Positions 35,125 through 43,530 of a stretch of 64,000 nucleotides of DNA are shown here, in pieces; the first letter of the stretch is position 1, and every line of letters starts with the position of its first letter. This stretch comes from Cristatella mucedo. Taxonomy: Eukaryota; Bryozoa; Phylactolaemata; Cristatellidae. A program made the translations under genes and the position numbers. The notes under the pieces were generated by a model, which saw nothing but the letters and a program-made list of their open reading frames with translations, did not search any database and was not told the origin of the DNA. The stretch is from NCBI GenBank assembly GCA_009760855.2, contig WPIO01000009.1:2790501-2854500 (forward strand), given 5' to 3'.

Positions 35125-37550
35125 CCCCTCCCCACTGCCTGCTCTGTCTTCAAATTCTTTGGAGACCGTGCCTTAAGTGTGTATGCTCTCAAATTCTGGA
35201 GCTCACTCCCGAATGTCAACCATTTTGGAGTAGATGGCATCCATTGACGAATGTACTGCTACCATTTTCTCCCCTGCACTCTAGGCCAACAAACCAGCTC
35301 GACCATTCCCAGTGCACATGGCTTCACCTAGGTCTGTTCAATCGCACGTGGGATGTTGCAATCTTGTGGGAAGTTTTTAGACAAGATTCTGTGTTGGGCC
35401 ATATAAAAGTTGCTTCGGCCATTAAATGAAACAAAAACACATGTTCATTTTAACCCATTATTACCTTAACTACCTTTAGCATTACCTTAATATATGGTTA
35501 GATTTAGTTCTCTATAAAACATATTGCAAATTGCTTATTATTTCTTTCAGTGAAAAACCATTCCAGTAGTCAACATATGCTGCACCGGTTTGGCCCGGTG
35601 TTAAGTTGCTTGCCTCGAATCAGTGTCATGGTACATTTGTTTGATTGTTGGGGTCGTGGGCTCGAGCTCACGCTTTTCTTACCCTGTGCCAAACCAGGGT
35701 GGCCTTAGCAGCCCAAGGACTAGCACCCAGAGAGTAATTGTTCGTATACTCATGGTACTGAACCAGCTCGAGCTCACGCTTTTCTTACCCTGTGCCAAAC
35801 CAGGGTGGCCTTAGCAGCCCAAGGACTAGCACCCAGAGAGTAATTGTTCGTATACTCATGGTACTGAACCAGGGCAAAACAATCAGTAACATTAAAACAA
35901 ATGAAGTTTGGACAATATGCAGATCTGCTATTTTCATTTGTATCTAGCTTGGTTGTTCCCTCATCGGCATTAGTAAGTAATAGGTATTAAGCCATGTGAA
36001 TATACAGCAGTTGGCTTGTGCATTTTATCAACATGTTTCTGGCGTTGGTGGAATCTATTGTGAATATGGCCTCGTTGTAGACAAGCAGCTCCTGGAGCGC
36101 TTGGTGTATAAGGTTGTGGCTTTGGGGTTAGTGAATTTTCTTGCTAGTCTCTTGTCTGATTTTACAGGCCCGTGAAGCTGTTGAAATGCGAGCAAAAATT
36201 GAGAAACAAATTGCTCAGAAAGAAAAAGAAAAGAAAGAAGAGAAACTCCGTGAACTTGCTCAGAAAGCACGTGAAGCACGAGCAGGCATTCGCACTCTGC
36301 CTACAGCAACAGCTGCTGCTGCTGCTGCTCCTATCACATCTGATCCAGCTGGTGTTGCAACCACTGGCGAAGGTGAGGTTTGCAATGACTTCACCGTTGA
36401 CTTGATTTCAGTTTAAGTGCCATTTCTTGATTTCACAATGTGGTCCTTTTACTGTAGCTGACGAGGATGATGATGCCAAGGACAGAGACGAGATTAGGCG
36501 AGATCGGCAGAAAGAGCGCCAGCGCGATCGTAATATTGCCCGTGCTGGTGCAGAGAAGCGAACACGCCTTCAGAAAGAGCGTGAACGAGACATCAGTGAG
36601 AAGATTGCTCTTGGCCTTCCTAATGCTGGATCCAGGCAGCCTGGTGATGATTCCATTTTTGACCAGAGGCTTTTCAATCAGAGCAAGGTAAGAGGATCGT
36701 GGCTTAGCTAGAATCTGGTGGTCTTTTGGGAAGGGGCTGCAGGCTCGTAGAAATAGCCATAGCTGCCTGAAATTCCCAGTTTGCTGGTGTTCTTAAAGCT
36801 AGACCACATGTGAACATTGTGTGAATAAAGTTTTGGCATTCTTCTTTTCTTAGGGCATGGACAGTGGCTTCACAGAAGATGATGCCTACAACGTGTATGA
36901 CAAGCCATGGCGTCAGGATCAAGCTGTTGGTAATGCAATATATCGCCCATCAAAGAACCTAGAGAAGGAAGCACTTGCAGATGACGTTGACAAACTCGTT
37001 AAGACTAGCAGGTGATTGATTAATACCAGCGTCATTTCATCGTGCCTTTACTATTGCTTTATTCGTGAATCAGTGCGCTGGTGTCTCACAACAGATAATA
37101 TCTCAGTTGCATTGACTAGAACATCGGTCACAATGTGTACAGTAAAAACAAATCTATATGGCTCCTGATTTTGAGCAAAGACGTCCTTGTCGGGTTGGTC
37201 TCTCGAGTGTCATCTGCATCCCACGTCTATGCAAATTTGTGATTTTTGCTTGTGTAATATAGCAAGTCATTGCTACTGTTTTGATGGTGTCTAATGTTTG
37301 CATTATTAATCTATGCAGGTTCGTCCCCGACAAAGAGTTTTCTGGTACTGATCGTAATGCCAGAAGAGAAGGACCTGTGCAGTTTGAGCGAGACGAAGAA
37401 GAAGATCCTTTTGGACTGAACAAATTTTTAATGGCGGCCAAAAAGGGAGAAAAGCGCCCAGCTCCAGAAGATAGCTCTCATGGTGGTGGTGGTGGTGGTG
37501 GTGGTGGTGGTGGAAGTCGACATGAGCGTAAACGTGATCGTCGGGAATGA
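22197..37550 (+). CDS. SNW1: SNW1 (SKIP/Prp45), complete, 14 coding exons
   Basis: SNW1 is an intrinsically disordered scaffold of the activated spliceosome (Prp19/NTC-associated, yeast Prp45) and a nuclear-receptor and Notch co-regulator. Coding exons 22197-22210, 22407-22485, 24450-24521, 24607-24768, 24856-24945, 25069-25175, 26090-26194, 28940-29009, 33258-33323, 33434-33550, 36168-36372, 36458-36687, 36854-37011 and 37319-37550 join in frame with GT-AG borders to 568 residues (human 536). Landmarks: MSLASILPAPTQ start; YGDGGAFPEI (57-66); GPPSPPAPVMHSP (218-230); the SNW triplet (249-251); GYTIPLDKRLAADGRGLQ (256-273); charged helix 296-334; FNQSKGMDSGF (about 435-445); RFVPDKEFSG (492-501); basic C terminus. 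It is longer than human because of an Ala/Thr-rich insert (335-362) and an 11-Gly run (547-557). Divergent from ADCK1. Confidence 0.97.
22407..22485 (+). CDS. SNW1: SNW1 exon 2
   Basis: Residues 5-31, ILPAPTQHVYDKEEEEKLRR. It follows a CTGTAG acceptor and ends at GTAACC. Confidence 0.93.
23085..23320 (-). mobile_element. Old LINE-A 3' remnant
   Basis: On the minus strand the LINE-A untranslated-region words remain (GCATGCTGACACTGTGCAT, then a hairpin remnant AGACGGAGATTACGTTCTGA). One of the most diverged copies in the window. Confidence 0.6.
23625..23692. repeat. Dispersed repeat D end
   Basis: GCCATCTAGACATGTATAGC, then AAAATATATCCAACCGAAAT and CAGAAATTGTTCTG. Closely similar to 39441-39495 and to a shorter piece at 39262. 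Class unknown. Confidence 0.5.
24203..24306 (+). mobile_element. Degenerate SINE-A
   Basis: Has a head (CTACCCAGAGGTAAGATG), a shortened B box (TGTGCTCGAGCTATAAGG) and a tail (GTAGAGATCAAGTTATCTTA, AATACAAATGAATT). In SNW1 intron 2. Confidence 0.55.
24450..24521 (+). CDS. SNW1: SNW1 exon 3
   Basis: Residues 32-55, VASIGHSSAPPYGQRRGWIP then RSQA. PPYG.R.GWIPR is conserved in SNW1. Acceptor TTGTAG, donor GTAAGT. Confidence 0.93.
24607..24768 (+). CDS. SNW1: SNW1 exon 4
   Basis: Residues 56-109. YGDGGAFPEIQVAQYPLGMG and GKVKYDAIARQGHDKNR are nearly identical to animal SNW1. Acceptor TTCCAG, donor GTATGT. The preceding intron is only 85 bp. Confidence 0.98.
24856..24945 (+). CDS. SNW1: SNW1 exon 5
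   Basis: Residues 110-139, VIHSKFTDLMPKPMEDDDEL then KKPSEEEIQE. Donor GTTAGT, acceptor TTCAG. Confidence 0.95.
25069..25175 (+). CDS. SNW1: SNW1 exon 6
   Basis: Residues 140-175, TTEQTRQALEKLVQSKISAA then MPVRTAEKTAPAQYI. The Arg codon AG|G is split into exon 7. Acceptor CTGCAG, donor GTAATA. Confidence 0.96.
25321..25473 (-). mobile_element. SINE-A copy, diverged
   Basis: Minus-strand SINE-A with tail (CACCATAAGAGAGCCTAAGC) and B box complement (GGGGCTTAAGCCCGCGACCT). In SNW1 intron 6. Confidence 0.75.
25506..25539. repeat. 34-bp perfect AT palindrome
   Basis: ATTTTAATTAATATATA is followed by its exact reverse complement. It sits directly before the (TG)n(TA)n run. Confidence 0.8.
25539..25631. 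repeat. (TG)n(TA)n compound microsatellite
   Basis: About 26 bp of TG followed by about 67 bp of TA. In SNW1 intron 6. Confidence 0.97.
26090..26194 (+). CDS. SNW1: SNW1 exon 7
   Basis: Residues 175-210, YTPAQQGVSFNSGAKQRIIR then MVEMQKDPMEPPKF. This is the heart of the SNW domain. Acceptor TTGCAG, donor GTATGT. Confidence 0.98.
26195..27213. other. SNW1 intron 7 (first part), no feature recognised
   Basis: No coding segment or known repeat from this window. Confidence 0.4.
27214..27811 (-). mobile_element. Young LINE-A 3' copy
   Basis: The minus strand starts at AGCGTCGCAGTTGCCACATT (27811), keeps an open frame (MSLTFRSLHSMAPAYLSDIL through LKTYLFRTAFSGSL) and ends in the hairpin plus (ATT)n at 27214. 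Its 5' end abuts an (AT)n tract. It shares its truncation point and a diagnostic ATTACTCC with the copy at 16646. Confidence 0.88.
27812..28939. other. SNW1 intron 7 (last part), no feature recognised
   Basis: T-rich intron sequence without recognisable features. Confidence 0.4.
28940..29009 (+). CDS. SNW1: SNW1 exon 8
   Basis: Residues 210-233, TNKKIPRGPPSPPAPVMHSP then NRK. Both serines of the SPPAPVMHS stretch, known phosphosites in the human protein, are kept (S221 and S229). Acceptor CACCAG, donor GTAAGA. Confidence 0.98.
29725..30480 (+). mobile_element. LINE-B 3' fragment, eroded
   Basis: Similar to the C-terminal half of LINE-B: VLSRLDDCNSILAGPPK-like sequence, TLTHQTCHGLALSCLAELLH, FLRLKTFGD and the terminal GTGGAGTTACGAG. 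In SNW1 intron 8. Several frame breaks. Confidence 0.8.
30481..31396. other. SNW1 intron 8 spacer with one unrecognised minus-strand open frame
   Basis: A 73-codon minus-strand frame at 30871-31092 (MSAHQSTQKLKKVWSEIAGF onward) has natural-looking composition. It has no recognised homologue and no clear splice sites. It may be old mobile-element coding sequence. Confidence 0.3.
31397..31535 (-). mobile_element. SINE-A copy, nearly complete
   Basis: Clean minus-strand copy with the A box complement (ACCTTAACCACTGGACCA), the B box complement (GGGGCTCGAGCCCACGACCT) and the tail (AGCGCCCCAAGAGAACTTAA). One of the best copies for building a consensus. Confidence 0.9.
31827..31936. repeat. 55-bp tandem duplication
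   Basis: Two essentially identical 55-bp units starting CTCTGCAAATCATAATGCCT at 31827 and 31882. A recent duplication in SNW1 intron 8. Confidence 0.95.
31937..33093. other. SNW1 intron 8 (last part), no feature recognised
   Basis: No convincing gene or repeat. A C-rich stretch near 32470-32580 has frames on both strands without known motifs. Confidence 0.35.
33094..33190 (-). mobile_element. SINE-A with internal deletion
   Basis: The tail (AGCGCCCCAAGAGAACTTAA) and the A box side (GAGCACCTTAGCCACTGAGC) are present. The B box region between them is deleted after ATGCCTCGGGG. Confidence 0.8.
33258..33323 (+). CDS. SNW1: SNW1 exon 9 (SNW motif)
   Basis: Residues 234-255, VTVKEQQEWKVPPCISNWKN then AK. 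It carries the name-giving S249-N250-W251. Acceptor GCATAG, donor GTATTT. Confidence 0.98.
33434..33550 (+). CDS. SNW1: SNW1 exon 10
   Basis: Residues 256-294, GYTIPLDKRLAADGRGLQGV then HINENFAKLAEALYIADRK. Almost invariant across animals. Acceptor TTTCAG, donor GTAAAG. Confidence 0.98.
33781..33940 (+). mobile_element. SINE-B copy
   Basis: Head CCCGGGAGGTAAGGTGCTT, B box GGTCGTGGGCTCGAGTGC, GGTGGTGATAGCCGC, and the terminal ACGAGGCTGATAAATCAGCT. In SNW1 intron 10. Confidence 0.78.
33941..35060. other. SNW1 intron 10 (first part), no feature recognised
   Basis: No coding or repeat similarity noticed. Confidence 0.35.
35061..35122. repeat. (CT)n microsatellite
   Basis: About 62 bp of pure CT. 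The Leu-Ser and Arg-Glu open frames across it are artefacts. Confidence 0.97.
35145..35225 (+). mobile_element. Small LINE-A fragment
   Basis: TTCTTTGGAGACCGTGCCTT and GGAGCTCACTCCCGAATG match the LINE-A C-terminal coding region. It follows the (CT)n run directly. Confidence 0.65.
35584..35872 (+). repeat. Degenerate SINE-like head plus perfect 106-bp tandem duplication
   Basis: 35584-35660 resembles a SINE-A head (CCGGTTTGGCCCGGTGTTAA, then GGGTCGTGGGCTCGAGC). A 106-bp unit beginning CTCGAGCTCACGCTTTTCTT follows at 35661 and again at 35767 with no visible differences, so the duplication is very recent. Confidence 0.9.
36168..36372 (+). CDS. SNW1: SNW1 exon 11
   Basis: Residues 295-363. The charged helix AREAVEMRAKIEKQIAQKEK is followed by KLRELAQKAREARAGI, then a lineage-specific TLPTATAAAAAAPITSD insert (six Ala, GCT repeat) that human SNW1 lacks. 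Acceptor TTACAG, donor GTGAGG. Confidence 0.95.
36458..36687 (+). CDS. SNW1: SNW1 exon 12
   Basis: Residues 363-439. ADEDDDAKDRDEIRRDRQKE, ERERDISEKIALGLPNAG and FDQRLFNQSK match the C-terminal region of SNW1. Acceptor CTGTAG, donor GTAAGA. Confidence 0.96.
36854..37011 (+). CDS. SNW1: SNW1 exon 13
   Basis: Residues 440-492. GMDSGFTEDDAYNVYDKPWR and AIYRPSKNLEKEALADDVDK. The Arg codon AG|G is split. Acceptor TCTTAG, donor GTGATT. Confidence 0.96.
37319..37550 (+). CDS. SNW1: SNW1 exon 14 (terminal)
   Basis: Residues 492-568 plus TGA. RFVPDKEFSGTDRNARREGP, EEDPFGLNKFL, an 11-Gly run from a GGT/GGA repeat, and a basic end RHERKRDRRE. A roughly 37-bp imperfect direct repeat spans the stop: GCGTAAACGTGAT recurs at 37560. 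Confidence 0.95.
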
Positions 37551-38224
37551 TTTGTTTGTAGCGTAAACGTGATGGTTGGAAATGACTTGTTCAACCTACC
37601 GCGGGCAGTGTTGGCTCTCATAGAGCCTGCTATTAATCTTCTGTACCTATTATACATAAGCAGTATAAAGCTCGTCGCTGCCTTATATCTTAGTCGGGCC
37701 TCAATTCACTGGGATATGACCGACTCGATATATCGCATTTTTGTGAACATGCGAAAGATTGTTTAGTCCTGTCCCGGCACCATTGTACTCACAATTCTGT
37801 TTGGCTCGTTAAGATGTGATTGATTGCAATTTTGTATTCGTAGAACTGTCATTTGACAGTGACGATGGATCCCTTTATTGAGAATATATATGCATTAGAA
37901 TCTCCCAGTATGCTGGGCCCTCACTGGCCAATTCTTCTTGCATATAGAGAAGAGATTATGCATAAAAGACCTGTACCTGAATTGACCGGAATGATCAGAT
38001 GAGTTTTTCCTAGTCAGCTGAAGCTTAATCGCTGTTAGCATTGTGGTCTTTGAGTGATAGTAACTGAAGCAGTAACTGGAACATCCGAACGGAGGCCGTC
38101 GGCCGTAGGAACGAGAGCAAAAATTACAGACGGCGTTACACCTAGCCTGTAGAGTAGCTCCTTAATATTCGTACGTGGCCAAGTGCATTAAAAATTCCAA
38201 GATTTGTATGATTTAATGTTTTCG
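37551..38224. other. SNW1 3' untranslated region / flank
   Basis: Sequence after the SNW1 stop. No consensus AATAAA is seen close by; variants such as TATAAA (about 37665) and CATAAA (about 37961) exist. No other gene recognised. Confidence 0.4.
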
Positions 38225-38510
38225 CATATCTTCAGTCGGGATGTTACAAATGCATGGACCAGCTTCCCTGTGATATCGTTATCTAAGCAGGCCTGAACTT
38301 TTCGCAAAGGTATGCAGCAGAAAGAGGGCAGACTTGACCGTGAAACAGATGTGGTGATCTAGTGAAAAGTACCTCTGGAACAGGACCCCCAAGTTTCGTG
38401 CAGATGCTACAGGAGCAGTAGGCTGGCCGAGCCCATTTAAAGAATAGGCCTTGCCACTTCTGAGTAACAATAGGTTTGCCCATAACTAGTAAGTTGGTTG
38501 CATTCCCGGT
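38225..38510 (-). mobile_element. LINE-A internal fragment
   Basis: The minus strand covers the LNDDKT-adjacent segment: LLVMGKPIVTQKW and NLGVLFQRYFSLDHHICFTV, up to the VTSRLDFC side. It lacks the 3' end. Confidence 0.75.
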
Positions 38511-39261
38511 TGTACCGCTGCTGACCGGCAAAAAAACAAGTTATAAAGAATTTTTGTTCATCAGTTACTGTCGGTCGTTAAAGTGGACGATGTACAGGCA
38601 TGTCGCAGTTGTGCAGTCAAACAAATAAAACAAACAAGCTAACTAGTATCAATCGAAGTAGCAATCAAAGACTCGTGGGCACGTATCTTTTTGCTGGCTG
38701 TGCAACAGCAGTGTCAATCCCTTATTCCCTAAAGTCTTCACGGAACAGTAAATCGACTCACCCTTGTTTAAGGCCTGTAGGGTACAACATGCTTGATCTA
38801 CGGGCCAAACAAATTAATTACTGTGACCTACGCTGCTGATAACCCTGCTCGGTGATACCCGTGTGTGGGCCTGCGTAAACCACGAAGCCGATATACATTC
38901 CGGTACCGACTGCAGCATGTGTAGCTGTTAAATCTCGGTAATCAATTTGCAATTTAAAACACGAACGGCCGTTCAGCAAATACACTGGGATTCGTATAAA
39001 GCACGTGAGCGATAACTTGAGAGGGAATGTCAAGAAAATACTTCACTGGAAATAAAGCTGTATAAAGTCACAAGAATGCACCTCAACAAGCTTCATGCAT
39101 GTATATTAATCTATCAAGGTTCGAAAAGTTGAGATACTGTTGTGTGACAAGTGACTACGGCGGCGGCTGTTCTAGGGGAGACACAGTGGGCGAACGTGCG
39201 CGGTAAACGAGACTTTAGACAGGTACTCATAAACACATTCGATTGCCGGACAAATTATGAG
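38511..39261. other. Spacer, nothing recognised
   Basis: No gene or repeat family recognised. Confidence 0.4.
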
Positions 39262-39495
39262 AACAAAATGTATCCAACCGAAACCGGAGTTTTTTCGGAT
39301 TTGTTCCTCGCTCGAGGCAAAATCTGCTCTCTGTCCCACGTCAGACGGCCTGTGGTCAATCGGCATGTTAGAATTACTGAGTGCCATCTAGTGATGTTTT
39401 ACATGTTCATGATTATGGAAAATAAAGCTCCAGGACGCTTAATGGCGTATGTAGCAAAATGTATCCAACCGAAATCATAAATTGTTCTACAGTCG
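39262..39495. repeat. Dispersed repeat D
   Basis: Two direct occurrences of AAAATGTATCCAACCGAAA (39266 and 39454) enclose about 190 bp. The right one extends into the same AAATTGTTCT sequence as 23625-23692. Both regions also have TGCCATCTAG. Probably an unclassified transposable element end. Confidence 0.5.
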
Positions 39496-39749
39496 GTTAA
39501 AACGAGCAGCTACCTATGTACTAATTTCATCAACTGCTCTCTCAGCTTACTTATGCGGTTCCCGCGATGCTGTGAGGTGGACGTTCTTTTATAAGCCTGA
39601 AGCCAGCTAAGATTTTGCACTAAAAAAAATTTCAGTGTAGAAATCATGAAGTAACCAAGGATTTGTGGAGCTACAAACGGGAATGAATGCACTCTCCGTA
39701 CTTTGCTGTAAATACGGCTGACGACCAAGCTCATATCAACAAACAATAT

Positions 39750-39904
39750 TAGCTGATTTAACAGCCTCATTTGTATAGCGGAGGAAGAGCCTTAACGGCT
39801 ATCACCACCACTTACAGTTGGATGTAAAGGATCGCCTTCTGCAAGATTCGAACCCACAGCCTCAGTCACGAAAAGCGAGCACCTTACCTACTGGGTTATT
39901 ACGG
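39750..39904 (-). mobile_element. SINE-B copy, nearly complete
   Basis: The minus strand ends in GAGGCTGTTAAATCAGCTAA, with GGTGGTGATAGCCGTTAAGG and the B box GGGTTCGAATCTTGCAGAAG. Confidence 0.85.
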
Positions 39905-40170
39905 ACCTACAACTAATATAGAAAAATCCTCGGACATTCAGCAATTGCGAGTAGTGATTCACGGCTTTGCAAAATGAGCAGCTGTAGTCCAGTGGCCATC
40001 GAAGCTACGGTGGCGTGCAGCTGAGGACTAACTAAGCCTCCGGGCTTTTGGCTTAAAGGCTGGTATGACGATCGGCAGGCCCATACAGCTGCGTATATCG
40101 GCTTTACCGCGCCTTTTTGGCAGTTCATCTTGCAATAAGACTAGTGTTTTTAAATGAGAAAATGAAAAGA

Positions 40171-40307
40171 AATATAATTTATTTGTATAGCGCCCTAAGA
40201 GAATTCAATCTCTATTCAGGCGCTTCGCATGTGCCACGGGGATCGAGCCCACGACCTCGAGCATTAATCGGGGCGAGCGCCTTAACCATAGGGCCAAACC
40301 AGAGCGG
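40171..40307 (-). mobile_element. SINE-A copy
   Basis: Tail AGCGCCCTAAGAGAATTCAA, B box complement GGGGATCGAGCCCACGACCT, A box complement GCGCCTTAACCATAGGGCCA. Confidence 0.88.
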
Positions 40308-40369
40308 CATACGTCGTCACATGCGCCAACTTGCGAGTACTTTGTATTACTATTACTATTATTATTTTT

Positions 40370-40515
40370 ACGAAATCCCCTAACTTAACGATATTTAAAA
40401 GAAGCTGCAGACGCATTTATTTATCAAGGCATGTAATGGATCCATGTGATTCGTCCTTCACGTGCTTATGCCTGCTGACACTGTGCATGCTGCCACTAAC
40501 CATATTTGCATATTT
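40370..40515 (+). mobile_element. LINE-A 3' fragment
   Basis: ACGAAATCCCCTAACTTAAC followed by ATTCGTCCTTCACGTGCTTA and TGCTGACACTGTGCATGCTG. Lacks the hairpin. It is preceded by an (ATT)n tract. Confidence 0.7.
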
Positions 40516-41011
40516 CTAAAAGAAAAGTAACATGACAGAGCAGCTGGAAAATGAGCTCTATAGTAAGGCAGAGCATGTAAAGAAATCAGCTGGTCGAGAA
40601 CTATGAACACTGTTTTCATTTTAAATTGTTTGCTTGCATCTTTTCTGGCAACGTGAGCTATTGGTACTTATTCAGGATTAATGACAGCTTTAGATTTTAA
40701 TCAATTCATCTAGCTTTCATATTAAGTGTTAGCAATAATAAATATACATGACTTACCACTACGAGAAAATTAAACAAACCGAGCAAAATCAAATCACCAA
40801 TCCAAATTCATTTGTAGCCGCGATTTTTGTGCATACATGCACGATGAATGAGGAACCCCAACATGAACTGTGGAGTGGTTCTGTACAATTTATAATAATC
40901 GTTTTTACATCTTTATTGGAATTGGTTTTCTCGTGCAAAATCCTAAAAAGGGATTTAGGTGCTTTTACGCTAAGTGCATTAACGTCAAATAAGTAAAATG
41001 CCAAAGTCAAA
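40516..41011. other. Spacer, nothing recognised
   Basis: AT-rich, no features. Confidence 0.4.
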
Positions 41012-41807
41012 TGCCACAGTCAAATCTGCCTATTTTCAGCTTCATAACATTGCTAAAATTCGGGCTTGTTTAGATAAGGATACCACGTCTAAGTTGGTCC
41101 ATGCATTCGTGACATCTCGTCTCGACTTCTGCAACTCACTGCTTACTGGCCTACCAGCATGTGCGATCAGGCGATTGCAGCTGGTGCAAAACTCTGCAGC
41201 TAGGCTTGTCTGTCGTTAGCGTCGCAGTTGCCACATCACACCACTTCTCGCCGACCTGCACTGGCTATCAGTCAAGCAACGGATTGACTTCAAGGTTTTG
41301 TCGCTCACTTTTAGGTCCCTTCATTCTATGGCTCCTGCCTATCTGTCAGATATACTACCCCATCTGGCCAAGCATCGTACCAGCCGCTTTTCGGAATCCA
41401 GCAGTCTAGAAATACCTCGTACAAACCTTAAATCCTTTGGAGACCGTGCATTTAGTTCGTGTGCTCCCAAAGCCTGGAACTCCCTCCCGACCTGCGTCAG
41501 AACATCCCCTGACCTGACCACATTTAAAAAGAACTTAAGAACACACCTGTTTAGGACAGCATTTAGTGGGTCCCTGTGATTCGTCCTTGATGTGCTTATG
41601 CGTGCTGACACTGTGCATGCTGCCACTAACCACATTTGCATGCTGACCCTGTGCATGTCACCCTTAACCATGTTATTCATTTTGTTCGTTTTTCAAGCAT
41701 GATTTTACTTACCATTTAATTGCATTTCCCTTTGCAGCAAATGTAAAGCACCTAGAAAGAGATTAAGTTCTCTGAGGGCACTTTTTCAAGTGCATTATTA
41801 TTATTAT
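41012..41807 (+). mobile_element. LINE-A copy, 5'-truncated, well preserved
   Basis: It encodes STVKSAYFQLHNIAKIRACL-like sequence, VTSRLDFCNSLLTGLPACAI and YLSDILPHLAKHRTSRFSES. One stop (TAG at 41217) interrupts the frame. The complete 3' untranslated region and hairpin are present, and (ATT)n ends at 41807. Confidence 0.9.
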
Positions 41808-41936
41808 AACGTTCAGACACCTATAAGCCTAAACAATCGGACGTCAGCACATACAAATAACTCTTTGCTTGAAAGAGTTCAAGCCGCTTTATTTAGAGCT
41901 CAAACAAGAGTCGCTCGTGCAGCTCCGTGGCCTAAT

Positions 41937-42000
41937 AAATGAAAATATATAAATAATAAATAAATAAAATAAATAAATAAATAATAAATAAATAAAAAAT
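41937..42000. repeat. (AAAT)n-like simple repeat
   Basis: AATAAATAAATAAAATAAAT and similar units for about 64 bp. Confidence 0.85.
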
Positions 42001-42005
42001 GAAAT

Positions 42006-42374
42006 TGTAGTTCGCATGTACGTATGTATGTATATATTGTATGCCGGCTCCTGACTTGTGACCTTAAGGTCAAGGGAGCGTGTAGTTCGTATGTACGTGT
42101 GTATGTATGTACTGTATGCCGGCTCCTCTGATGAGCCTGCGATGTGGCGTGGACACAGGCCAGTAACCAGCTGGTTGCCAGATGGTGGATTCACCATCAG
42201 GGTCGGCCGGTGCACAGTTGTGGTCGATGAATCATCGGAGTCGACCAGGGGACTGGGGGGGGGGGAGTCATGTGAGAGTAGGGGCCGAGGGGAGCTGTAC
42301 GCTCTTGGGCTCCGTGCGTTGGTCATAAACTGTCGGTGTTGGGCATCGGCTGGCTCTCTGCTGTGCGACCAAAC
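42006..42374 (+). repeat. Dispersed repeat C, left copy
   Basis: Matches the reverse complement of 54749-55153 along its length. It contains two units of TGTAGTTCG.ATGTACGT ... ATGCCGGCTCCTGACTTGTG with a TGACCTTAAGGTCA palindrome (the second unit ends in CTCTGATGAGCC). Then come TGTGGCGTGGACACAGGCCA and GACCAAACGAC at the far end. The class is unknown. The frame coding VHRPTLMVNPPSGNQLVTGL is open in both copies. Confidence 0.75.
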
Positions 42375-43530
42375 GACAGAAATGACAACCGCAAGGGTTG
42401 ACTGCCACGTCCTGCACACCGGTGCTGTTGCCGACTCCGGCTGGCCCGCTGCCGAGGTCGGCGATGCACTGTACTCATAGCCGAAAGTGCGCTCAGTCTA
42501 TAAATAGACCGCCACATTAATTGGCCGCTAAATCGTCGTCCTTTGGCACAGCTCACTTCCCTCTCATCCTGCTATAGGCACTATGCACATAGCTGAAAGT
42601 GCGCTGGCTCTACCAACAAATGACACGTACTAGTTGGTTGGCCAGATTCATCGCGGATCACGTGATCATCGGCGATGCTCGCTCTATCCTGGCTTTCTGC
42701 CGGTCCGCCTGCCTGTACGGACGCCATCATCGCTCTTTCCTCTTCCATTTTGGAGTTGCTGACGACGAAACCGCCAGCAAACACATCCACTATATCGAAA
42801 GCTACATCAGCTGTGTCACAGCGTCTTTAAGCTCGTTTGCGTCTCGAAATTTCGAAACGTCGGGATGCCCGATACTTACAAATCAGCCCGATAATTGCAG
42901 CCCGAGAGATTATTAGTGGTTCCTGAATTACGGATTGTGGGGTGTGTAGCATGCAGCGATTAATCAGTTGTTCTTTGGGCTTCGATGTGGGCTGTGCAAT
43001 GGCTGGTGCTGTACAAATGCGACTCTCTATGGCCACGCGCTGCCACGAGTTAATAACCTTCGCGCGTCGAGTCAGTATCGACGAATCCTTATCCGGGCTC
43101 TGAGGTGTATGCTTCATGGGTATTTGTCGCATGTCTGGAAAAGTTAGCACCCGCTAGCTGCACTATGTTTGTGGCAGAGGACTGTAGTTAATAGGCAGCC
43201 TCACCGTGTTCCTAACAATTTGAAATGCAATAGCAATACGATAGTGGGAATGATTGTGCCGAATAGTACTCTAAGTGCGCCGAAGCTATAGTGACAGCCA
43301 GTTCAGGTGCGGGAGCACATGCCGACTGGAAGGCAGCCACAAGCGGCAAGCTTGATTATATGTCCACGGGTATGCGTATTTCAGTCTCGCAACGACCCCA
43401 GCAACTTGATAGTTATAGAAAACCTAGTATTACTCTGAAAGGACAAGTTTAACCCTCAAAATAAACTAGCCCAGCACATCGCCTGTAGCATCGTCGGGCA
43501 ATCTGTGTGTCCTGCTCTAACTTTAGCTAG
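42375..43530. other. Unrecognised region with short direct repeats and a TATA-like site
   Basis: The phrase GAAAGTGCGCT occurs near 42482 and 42595. CTATAAATAG (about 42499) looks like a TATA box. A minus-strand frame (42581-42790) starts MDVFAGGFVVSNSKMEEERA, with no homologue known to me. Nothing firm. Confidence 0.3.

Noticed and set aside
42490-42510. TATA-like CTATAAATAG as a promoter
   Set aside because: No recognisable transcript unit follows on either side.
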